From: Ustulina deusta
Lineage: Eukaryota; Ascomycota; Sordariomycetes; Xylariales; Xylariaceae
Direction: 5' to 3'
Assembly (NCBI GenBank): GCA_023159155.1
Contig: JAJNNX010000018.1
Span: 62,001-126,000, forward strand
Length of the DNA stretch: 64,000 nucleotides
Shown here: positions 47,887-56,898 of the stretch, piece after piece
How positions within the stretch are numbered: position 1 is the stretch's first letter
Layout: every line of letters begins with the position of its first letter
Position numbers and translations under genes: made by a program
Notes under the pieces: model-generated
The model's input: the letters and a program-made list of their open reading frames with translations, nothing else
Databases searched by the model: none
Told to the model about the DNA's origin: nothing

Positions 47887-48233
47887 TGACCTAGCCATAT
47901 TTGTTGACCTTAGCCATACAGACTGACCCAACCATATCGGCTGACCTAGCCATATTCGTTGACCTACCCATACAGACTGGCCTAGCCATATTTGTTGACC
48001 TATAGGTAGGTCAGTATGTATGCGTAGGTCGGTCTGTATAGCTATGCCAGTCTGTATAGCTAGGTCCGTAGGTATGGGTGGGTCAGCCAGTATGGCGAGG
48101 CCAGTCAGTATGGGTAGGTCAGTATGAATAGGTAGGTCGGTCTGTATTGGTAGGTCAGTGTGTATGGGCAGGTCAACAAGTATGGCTAGGTCAACCAATA
48201 TAGCTCGGTCAGTCTGTATAGGTAGGTTTATAT
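47887..48233. repeat. Inverted 18-bp minisatellite
   Basis: About six units of the form TGACCTAGCCATATTTGT run left to right from 47887 to about 47995 (one is 19 nt). After a short palindromic junction around 47998-48014 (gacctataggtaggtc), about twelve units of the reverse complement follow to about 48233, with consensus near TAGGTCAGTCTGTATGGG. Unit length is almost always 18 nt although sequences have drifted. The two orientations could fold into an imperfect hairpin of roughly 100 bp. I see no flanking transposon ends. Confidence 0.85.
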
Positions 48234-48309
48234 AGGTACCTCTTAGTTCGTATAGGTGCCCAGGTCAGTCTAGATAGCTTGGGCTAGGGGTGACCTATTA
48301 GACCCCAAA

Positions 48310-48382
48310 AACGAAGGCTTCCTTGCCCCTGCATCAAATGGGCCTCTAGTATAAACAATTTCAAAGCAAGGAAACCTTCGTT
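48310..48382. repeat. Short inverted repeat
   Basis: A 17-nt arm at 48310-48326 (AACGAAGGCTTCCTTGC) pairs with 48366-48382 at 16 of 17 positions, with a 39-nt loop. A third partial copy, AAAAACGAAGGC, lies at 48407-48418. It could be a small MITE relic or a terminator-like hairpin. Its origin is unclear. Confidence 0.7.
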
Positions 48383-48609
48383 CCACTTAGTTATATCTCC
48401 TTCGGTAAAAACGAAGGCATAGAATTAGTGTAGATTTAGAATATAATTAATTTTTAATTGTGCTAATTCCAATTGTTAGGTTGTTGATGATTAAATGTTC
48501 AAAGGTAGTAAAAAGTGCGCGACTCGCTTATGAACCACGTTACTGTATTTTACACTGTATACAATTTTCCCCATGGCTCTCACTCTCACACACTCCCCCC
48601 TCTGTGAGC

Positions 48610-49913
48610 CTACACCGCATGTAGCCCCCTCTCTTCGAACGTGGTGGAAATTTCGGTACGCGCAAGAATGCCGGAACTGTGGTTGGGGGCCACCTTGGCT
48701 CTGGAAAAGCCAGCTGACGCGACTGTTCCGCGACCTTCCTGCCACACATCCTTCTGCTGAGAAGAAGTAGAAATGGTCTCTGCTGCAGCGCTGTTTCTCC
48801 CTCGCGATATGTCGCTGAGCTGATAGTTTCCCTTATCGTCCGTGCGCTCCTTCGTAATGTCAATCCACGAAGTGATTCCGGAGCGGCGTGAAAGTAAGAC
48901 TATTTTGTCGCGAAGTCTTCCGAAGATGGGACCCAAAACGGGAAGGCTGCACACTGTCATGGCTACGTTGACCTCTATGGTAGACCACAGGAGCGTGAGA
49001 GTGACGTCGCCGATAAAATCCGGGTTGTCCGCCTGGTTGTAAGACGTCGCGAGATAATAGTACAAGCGGGCTATTCCGGCGCCAATCGTGCTTCATTCCA
49101 ATTAGTTACCATGAAATAATATGGCTTGTGTGTGTGAAGGAGACCGAACTCACAAGAAACCGAGGGCGAAGATGCCTGTTACGGCGACTTTCTTCCTTAT
49201 CGGCATCTGAAGGGTCCAGATGAGCGGGATGGGCATGGCTATGATAATTAGGTCCGTGAGTACGTCGGTGACGCCAAATACAGTGAGCACGTCGAGGCTA
49301 GCGGTGCATTTGGTGAGGAAGACGAAGATAGGTGCCCAGTTCAAAGTCCAATTCGTTCCGCACTGGAAAACTGTCTCAAAGAAAAACGCAACCGTCCAGG
49401 CCGCAACGACGGCTATCATAACATAACATAGAATGATAAGAGCCCTAGACCTGCCGAAGAGGCGTTTCCAGAGGAGTAAAAGCGTTATTTTGATGAGCCC
49501 GAAGACGATTTTCTCGGTCGTTTGATATGCATATTTATATTTTTGTATTAGTATCTCGAGGTCATTCGTCACCGGTAAGTCGTTCACGACGAGGGAATGA
49601 CCGGTAATCGCGCCCTCGATAGTACCAGCGAGGAAGACGCCGTTGAGACCGAGAGTGAAGAGCTACTTGTCGTCAGTTTATTGAAGGCTTTCATTTTCGC
49701 TTGCATGCTAGGCGAGCAAGGAAGTCTAGCAATCAAGCTTACTAGGGCAATCACGGCTAGCCAGTCGTCAATTTTAAGGCCGGCTTTGGTCAAATTCCTG
49801 GCCCTGAATCGAAAGATGGTCGAAAGAATGACGAGTATGCTGAAAATGACCGTCATTATAATCAGACCTACCCGGTCATTAACGAGTGCCAAACCTCTCT
49901 TTTCGACAAGCAT
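48610..49913 (-). CDS. Rhodopsin-domain integral membrane protein (Pth11-like class)
   Basis: Three exons on the minus strand: 49913-49743, 49662-49154, 49090-48610 (386 aa), phases consistent. Seven hydrophobic segments are visible. The first is VGLIIMTVIFSILVILSTIFRF (about 14-35), followed by the conserved polar patch LKIDDWLAVIAL; others lie near residues 60, 105, 135, 175, 205 and 245. The pattern KYKYAYQTTEKIVFGLIKITLLL and GVTDVLTDLIIIAMPIPLIWTLQMP is the fungal conserved rhodopsin domain. The C-terminal 120 residues are polar and Ser-rich. No CFEM cysteine cluster is present at the N-terminus, so it belongs to the non-CFEM branch. Some Pth11-related proteins sense surface cues, but most members have no known function. 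Confidence 0.85.
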
Positions 49914-50592
49914 AGCAGCGACGGCGGCGTTTAGCCTTTGGATTTAAGAGATTCTGATGACAAAAAAAAGTAGATTTTTGATGTCGGAGATGAGGCTGTT
50001 AATCGGTGTCGTCTTACCGGTAGATGATGAAGCTGCCCTGTTTGAAAACCTAACTGGTGTCAACTTTGCTCGTTAATACCAAGCTAAGCAGAGCTGACGT
50101 GCAGCGTCAGCCCGTTTAAAGCCTGCGGTGCCGAGTATCAAATCCCTCTTCCTAGCTAAAAGGGATGCGAGTCTGATTCTAACAGATGAACAGGGGCCAA
50201 GATCCTAACTCTCAAGTTCACAGGGCAACTAATAGTCGTTGTTATGTCCCTCTCATGGCAAGTATCTTGAGGAGACGATGCGACCCCAGTCGAGCGCACC
50301 ACCCCGCTCAGCGATCAGTTCCATTCCTCCTGCTGACACCTTCCTGGAACGACTGGATGTGTATTGTTCCCATGCATGCAACCCTAATTCAGCGTGCCAT
50401 CCAATGGTCAGTTTAATCCCCCCTGTTAACCATCTTCGTAGAATGACCGGATGCGTATCATGTATGATACTATCTTTGTATGAGTGTGACATCCCTGAAC
50501 CTAACACTGCCTTTTTGCTATGGACCTTAGGGCTATCACCTCCCCCCCCGAAGTAAAGCAAAGAATTCGTTGCTAGCAACTACACCTCCAAG
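49914..50592. other. Intergenic region with a diverged tandem repeat
   Basis: About 680 bp. Two related segments occur about 90 bp apart, at roughly 50325-50372 and 50415-50466. Each has CCTG-TTAACC/CTGACACC followed by ...GAATGACCGGATGCGTAT or ...GAACGACTGGATGTGTAT. They differ mainly by transitions. They lie just upstream of the first UstYa relic. Confidence 0.5.
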
Positions 50593-51386
50593 ATGTCTCC
50601 ATCTGTCGACGCACAGAGCGGCGTGAGGCTCTACTATCTAACTACAGAGATGGTGAGAGCTACGACGAGAAATCGTATTTGAGACCACGCCTATCTTCCA
50701 GATTCCCACTCTTTAATTTGCTAGTAATTAGCCTTTTGTTGACATCGCTGGCGATTAACGCCGCTCAACTCTTCTTATCTTTCCGTCCCGCGACTCCCAT
50801 CAACTACGAAGAGCCACCTTCAAAATACGCCCACCTAAGCCATACACACGAAGAGCCGTACGTCTTAACAGAATACGCTACAGCAAACAAGACAGTTCAG
50901 GACAAAGCATAGATAAGCATTGACAACGACATGGCTGTAGTCGCACTATCGAACGATTACGTTCGTGCGCACGACCTTCGAACAGCTTAGAGGCTTCCCT
51001 AGAACATTACCAAGGGCCTCTACATCCTACACAGCATCCACAACCTTTACTACCTAAAGAACATCTATATATCCCTCAGAAAATATCGCTGCGGCGTAAA
51101 GCAAACGTGTTTATAGCACCATATTAGTCACTGCCTCGACACTCTGCGCCGCTAGATCGTTTGCGACGCGGACGATACGCCGCGTGCTACCGACCGACGG
51201 CCCGAGGTCGTAGCCGGGCTCGAGTATCACCGCATGTGCCGTAGCTGGGACGCGCTAGAGGATTTCGCGAAGCGTCACACGGCATGCTACAAGCGTCCGG
51301 AGAACGCAGAGCGGGACGGGCCGAAGAAATTGGACAGGTTCAAGCACTGCCCGCCGGGCAGCGGATACGTCGTTACGGATGATTAA
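50593..51386 (+). pseudogene. UstYa/DUF3328-family pseudogene with five TAG stops
   Basis: From 50679 to the TAA at 51384-51386 a single frame of 236 codons carries the whole UstYa layout. This includes an N-terminal membrane segment (LLVISLLLTSLAINAAQL), the central region ending GLYILHSIHNLYYLKN, and the second HxxHC motif (HISHCLD). Five internal stops interrupt it, all TAG, at 50910, 50988, 51000, 51114 and 51153. Each is one CpA-to-TpA step (on one strand or the other) from CAG or TGG. The first HxxHC motif is also altered in two positions by the same kind of change. The ATG at 50593 (MSPSVDAQ) is in another frame, with a probable one-base indel near 50655. UstYa proteins are oxidases that modify peptides or other substrates in fungal RiPP and related pathways. 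This copy cannot make a full protein. Confidence 0.88.
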
Positions 51387-52915
51387 TGTACCGACGGATG
51401 AGATCATGGTAGGCTTACCAGCGGAATCTGTGGGATATGTCGAGTAGGTAGATTGAGATTAGGTTATTCGTATTATCTGAGTCATTGATACTTAGATGGT
51501 AATTTGAAAAGTATGCGTTGCCCGTAAAGACTCGAGAGTATTTTTCTAAATTCCCACGTACCTCAAGACAGCGCAAGATCCTACCTACTAAGGCTTGTGG
51601 ACAGTACGAGGCAAAAGCGACGAAGCGTTTACTGTTCACGATGAGAAGATTACTTAGCAGGGCATGGAAAGCGATCAATATTTAGAGAGAGTGTTACATG
51701 ACGTGTTATATGACAGGCTCGTGTATCAAAGCTGACTGAATGTGCTTGCACCGCTAGAAAACTCCTCCCAATCTGATTCCGGATGCTGCTTGTTTAAGAC
51801 ATGAAAAGAGGCTTCGGGCGAGGATTCTGGATAACAGCGGGAGTATGATGTATGATGTCCAGAGGAAAAGGGAGCGGGCAGTTCAGAATGATCTTCCTAT
51901 CCATCTTGATCCCACCGCTCTTTTCATGTTGATCTTCTCGTCACATCTTCCGCCTCTTCCCCGAGGCTCGGTTTTCGCGATCACGCCTCCAACCAGACTC
52001 TAGCTGGAGTGCTGAAAGGGAGGGAGAGTCACACTATACCGTTGCATGCATGGTACTATATGTGCTGACACTGTACTCTGCATGTTCTGATATCCTTTAC
52101 ATACCGACGTTGCATTACTCGAAGCCCTGTGACTGATTCATTTGGTAGTCCGGACAAATTTTCATATTCCGCCCCTTTTTCCACGTCGAGTTTTTCGTCG
52201 TATCCGCGGCCACGGCCTCCCCAATCACGTCTCCAGCCGGACCGAGTGGAGCGCCGAAAAGGAGGGAGAACCCCGTCATGCCATTGAAGACGCATTGCAT
52301 ACTGCTACCATCCTCCACATATTCTGATACCTGATATACCCCTGATGGAACATATGTCCTGTGACCTGCTTGTTCTAGAATTATCATCCACTCATACATC
52401 ACAGCTGAGCCGCACACACGCATATGCTGAGGCTTTGCTCGCCGACATGAGTTATGTCTGATTCCTATTGAAACTCAAGATAATGTTACGGTCATTACTG
52501 GTGTTTCAAATCACACTCGTCTTGCTACGACATTAAACTATGAAGGATTTTCATGTCGTATTTTGACAATTCTGAATAACGCCCTACTCACATCTATGCA
52601 CTCACGCCTTCCCAGTTGATAAAATAGTTGTGTGTCAAGCAGAACAGAGGAACGACATTATCTCCTACTCGGCAGAAGAGGGCAGGGAATAGGTATCATT
52701 TTCCGCCATCCGACAGCTTTGTAGTATGTACCATCAGACACCACACCACGAACGTTCTGATACTCGTCCTCATGCTTGTCCCAGCTAAGCAACCCTGAGC
52801 AAGGTTCTTGAACTTTGTCAGATCTTATTAATTTCCCTATCCCATTCTTCTACACATATTGTGGTGCACTACCTGAAAATAAAGACTCTTGCCTGAGAAT
52901 CAAGACGCCACCACC
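51387..52915. other. Region between the two UstYa pseudogenes
   Basis: About 1.5 kb holding the diverged tandem repeat listed separately. A 102-codon minus-strand frame at 52115-52423 ends in the repeat and has no recognised domain. The right end is the promoter of the second UstYa relic. Confidence 0.5.
51900..52345. repeat. Diverged tandem duplication, about 250-bp period
   Basis: Segments at about 51960-52100 and 52205-52345 share the same order of words. CTCCAACCAGACTC and CTCCAGCCGGACCG are followed by GTGCTGAAAGGGAGGGAGA and GCGCCGAAAAGGAGGGAGA, then by TTCTGATA...ATACC in both. Most differences are C/T or G/A transitions. Whether the source was coding is unknown. Confidence 0.6.
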
Positions 52916-53750
52916 ATGGCAGCTCATGTTTCCAATAAAATCGAATATCAACGACTCGTAAAGGATGAAGAGGACCAAACCTGCTCTGGATTTTCGAATG
53001 AAGACCAGACGTCTCCCAAAAGACCTTTTCACCGTCTCCGTCTGGTGACCACCGCTTTGGTGATTCTTTTGTCAGCAGGAGCAGGCTTTTTCGTGGGGGC
53101 AATCTAGATGCGCAATGGTATAAACATTAACGACCCCAGCTACTCTTCCTCCACGGCACTACAAATTCCGATACCATACACACAGGCCGAGTTTGTCTAC
53201 TCTTCACCTTTCTCCCTAGAACCACCTTAGGGTGAGGGATCTGGAGAAGAATCGGAGCCGATTTGGGACGGGCTGGTACCGAGTATGGATTTGCTTGCGA
53301 TCTTACACATCTCCGGTAGCTGACAAACAATTGATCGATGCAGATGGTCTGGGATACATACTTCAGGGACGGTGTTCTAGCTCCTAAGGTCTCGATCCCG
53401 ACCACTTTCCACTAACTGCACTGCCTTTACATACTGAGACGTGCATATTACTCAACCAAACCGAATAATGAACTCGAGTCGTTCGATCTCGGCAAAAAAC
53501 AGGACGATACGCGCGGCTCATTGTTTTGATTACCTGAAGCAAACCATCGCGTGGTTCGGTCGACAGCACCGTCGAGCCGTTCGAAGGAGATGCTAAGACT
53601 GACGGCTTCCTAGGCAGCGGGTTCTCTCGACAATGTCGAAGTTTTAACGCGCTGAAGCAGTATGTTGAAAATTGGAGGGCTTTCAACGCGACAGGCTTTC
53701 TAGCTGCTGGGGTTGTTCATGGAAAGGCTCATGTAAATGTAAATAAATAG
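52916..53750 (+). pseudogene. Second UstYa/DUF3328-family pseudogene
   Basis: Begins at ATG 52916 in a strong context (CCACCATGG). The N-terminus ends with a membrane segment (RLVTTALVILLSAGAGFFVGA). In-frame TAG stops follow at 53105 and 53228. The next conserved segment (VYSSPFSLEPP, then GEGSGEESEPIWDGLVP) is in the same frame. The frame then shifts: the first HxxHC motif appears at about 53407-53421 in another frame with a TAA (53413) inside it. The second motif (AAHCFDYLKQTI) is at about 53515-53550. The C-terminal QCRSFNALKQYVENWRAFNATGF is in a third frame and ends at 53750. Indels and RIP-like transitions are both present. This copy is more degraded than the one at 50593, and the two are not close in sequence except in family motifs. 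The gene is dead in this assembly. Confidence 0.85.
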
Positions 53751-54630
53751 GTTACAGCAGTGCCGACACGTATGGAGCACATAGGTAGCACGTTGCACAC
53801 ACGTGCACGGCCTAAACTAGACGGTATTAATGCCAAACAGAAGAAAAGAAAAGAGTGCCACTCGTACGGAAATAACTGGTATTTCCTGTCCTGGAGACAC
53901 CACAAACCTCGTCAGCCCGGATACACACACCCCTGGTCAGACTGGTCCCGTCTTTTCGTTCTCCAGTCATAGTTCCGTTATTTTAGAGTGCATTAAGCTA
54001 TGCAACGCAGCAGGGTTTCTTTAGCTACTACCTCAGGCTTGCCGGTTCCGAAATGCAGAACTGAGTACTTCGTAGTAGTACATTCATCCTCCGGACATGC
54101 CCCGACGAATAAATGCTACACTACCGGCCACTTCGTAAACCAACAGCCGAGGAGAAGCGGCGACAATGTCTATTTTCAGCCGAAGCATGCATGCATTGCA
54201 TTAATTAATCGATGAATGCATCTCTGTCATGTAACAGGCAATCCCTCTGAGGGGAGGGCTATCCGCATTTCTTAGGAACGGGTGGCGAGTCATAATGCCC
54301 TGCACATCGCATCACAGCCACGTGGAAGTGCATTACAACATTGGCTCAAGGCAGACACACCGATCAAGATCGACCACCAGGCATCAACCCCCAACATGTT
54401 TGGGGTGTGGGACGCACAACACGCACGCAAAGGCACGCACGGTCACCCATCTTACCGTCCTGAAGGCTGAGGCTTGAGGAACACTACCTCACCTACAGTC
54501 TTGATAAATACCGGTATAACCATCAACCTGGCCGTGAGCAGCGCCTGGAACCGGCTCCCCAAGATCTCCTCACCTTCCACCATCACGAAATTCGGTATTA
54601 TAGCTAGCATCACTTTTCGTTGCCCAAACC
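53751..54630. other. Intergenic region
   Basis: About 880 bp with no coding motif. A run of ATGCATGCATTGCATTAATTAATCGATG palindromic words lies at about 54183-54215. This is the upstream region of the flavoprotein. Confidence 0.5.
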
Positions 54631-56255
54631 ATGAGTCTCCAGATCGCCGCAGAACTTAGGTCGCGGCTTTCCCCCAGCGCTGACATCTTCGGTCCCTCCG
54701 ACGAGGAATTCCCCGGTCTTGTTAGCCGGTGGAGAGAATACCACGCGCCTACCGTTGCCGCGGTGGTGCAAGTCGTGACCGAGAGCGACATTCAGGAGGC
54801 TGTGAGTAAATATGTGTACCTAAACATTGCACGACATTGTTTGTTTGTTCTACCTGCTGACTAAAATGGCCAAACTTGTCAGGTTCGCTATGCGAATGAG
54901 AACAATATGGCATTCTTCGGAAGAGCCGGAGGTCACGGCGCGACCGAAGCGATGGCTCTGGCGCAGAATGCCCTCCAGATCGACTTCCGTAAAATGAATT
55001 ACGTGAATGTGGCCGAAGATGGCAAGACAGCCAAGATTGGAGGCGGTGCGACCGTCAAGCAAGTGGTCGATGCGCTTGACGAAGCAGGGAAACGTACAGG
55101 TGAGTAATCATCCCTGCACGTGTATTGATCGCCTCGAAGGAAAACTCTGACCGCTCTCAGTCACCGGCATCTGCGAGAGTGTGGGAATTTCCGCACCCGC
55201 TCTCGGCGGCGGTCATGGGTGGCTGCAAGGTGAATATGGCCTTGCCGCCGATCAGATCATCTCGGCGCGGCTGATTCTTCCGAGCGGCGATGTCGTGACC
55301 GTGTCGGAAGACTCGAACCCGGACCTCTTCTGGGCCATCAGGGGTGCTGGCCATAACTTTGGCTTCGTGGCCGAATGGACGTACCGCATTTACGACGTTA
55401 ACCCTCAAGCTCCGAAATGGTCTTACGAGATATTCGTATTCTCGGGGGATAAGCTCGAGGCTCTTTACAGTCTCCATAACGAGATGCAGAAGAGCCAACC
55501 GGCGCATGCTATCCATTGGAGTTATATTATCAGAGTCGCAGAAATCAACCCCGACCATGTAAGTCCCTATACCACACGACAGTATTCACAATATTTAGAA
55601 GCCCAAAACTAATCCCACGCAGCCTATCATGTGGTACGGCATCATCTACGATGGCCCCGAAGCCGAAGCGCGGGAATACGCCAAACCTTTGCATGACATC
55701 GAAGCAATGTCGACCCAGGCCGGTCTAGCGACGACCCAAGAACTAGCTGCTCTTACGTTCCAAGACGTAGACGGGCCCGGGTGCGCCTACGGTCTGACCT
55801 CTCTCCGGTATCCGATCGGGCTGGAGACTTTCAACGTGGCCGCGGTCCGGAAAGTGTTCGACTTCATCGACAAGAGCTTCCGGGAGATCCCCGAGATCGC
55901 CGGCTCCTTCTTCCTGCTGGAAGGCTACCCGACGCAGGCCGTGCAGGCGGTCGACGAGAAGAGCACCGCGTTTCCGCACCGCAGCGACGAGATCCTGGTC
56001 ACGTCGTACGTCCAGTATAAGCCGGACCCAAGGATCGACCCGCTCGCCGATAAGTACGGGAGGGCATTGCGCCAAATCCTCCTAGATGCCAGCGACGACC
56101 CGGCGCACCTGCGCGCTTACGTGAATTACGCGCACGGCGACGAGGATCCGCGCGAAGTGTACGGGTGGGAGGATTGGAGGCTGCAGAAGTTGAGGGAGCT
56201 CAAGGCCCGGTGGGATCCGGAGAATAAGATGAGGTACTACGTGCCGATCGTATGA
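54631..56255 (+). CDS. FAD-linked oxidoreductase, BBE type
   Basis: Four exons, 54631-54801, 54883-55099, 55161-55558 and 55623-56255 (472 aa), in phase and GT-AG. The N-terminal FAD_binding_4 domain shows VRYANENNMAFFGRAGGHGATEA near residue 60, VNVAEDGKTAKIGGGATVKQVV near 105, and GICESVGISAPALGGGHGWLQGEYGLAADQI near 135. The C-terminal end has the berberine-bridge-type KLRELKARWDPENKMRY motif. One FAD-attachment His is present in GRAGGHG; the second residue of the bicovalent type (Cys) is not evident at ALGGGHGWL, so FAD may be held by one bond only. There is no signal peptide, unlike many secreted BBE proteins. It lies about 0.9 kb from the second UstYa relic. It looks intact and might be a survivor of a biosynthetic cluster, or simply independent; substrate unknown. 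Confidence 0.87.
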
Positions 56256-56898
56256 GAAGCCGAGGGTAAGTGGTATATGATCTTACCAGATATAGGTATA
56301 GGTATGGGCGGATGAGGGTTGTGTAATCGAGTCACCCGTAAACCATCTTGGTTTTGATGGAGGGTGGAGGGCATGAAGATATGGAACGGGCCAAGCCCAA
56401 CTTATCTAGAAAAAGCTTTATTTGTCGCACCGCAGATACGTGGTGTTGTGTCAATCATGGCACACCTAGGGCACTTACAAGCGATGGGCGGAGACGGGAG
56501 TGGTACGTGTAGTTGTTCAAATCCATATTGTAGTATCGTCGCGATTACGGTTCGTGGTGGTGTGGGATCGACGGATTCGGTTTGCAACGTCTAAAAACAT
56601 GTAGTTAGCTGTAAATCGAAAGAGATAGCGCCGGGCGGTGTATATCTCCCGTTAGGACGTAACCGTTTCGCTGACCGTTTTCTCTCTGCGTACTTAAATG
56701 ATACATAAATTATGCGCCCAGGCCATTGCCTGATCATAGGGTGAGCCGAGCCTGAGCAAAAGCGGCGAATGCGCTAAGCCCAATTTGTCGGGGCCCATCA
56801 AAAGTGGTAAAACCTAGAACCTGCATCAATCCATCAACTTAGTATGGGCCAAATTTGACATTATTGCCGGAACACTGCCGAATCCCCTCCCCCTCCCA
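56256..56898. other. Intergenic region
   Basis: About 640 bp between the flavoprotein and the helicase gene, the latter with a CT-rich leader at 56870-56898. No gene. Confidence 0.6.

Larger units (their letters stand above)
47577..48609. other. Repeat-rich intergenic region
   Basis: About 1 kb between the aquaporin and the rhodopsin-domain gene, containing a TTG microsatellite, an inverted 18-bp minisatellite and a short hairpin repeat described separately. A 113-codon minus-strand frame across the minisatellite is a by-product of its near-18-bp period. Confidence 0.6.

Noticed and set aside
47857..48198. 113-codon minus-strand frame of DLPIHT-like repeats
   Set aside because: It is the translation of the near-18-bp minisatellite; changes character where the array inverts. 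Not evidence for a protein.
52115..52423. 102-codon minus-strand frame
   Set aside because: Overlaps the diverged tandem repeat and has no recognised domain; cannot be told from chance.
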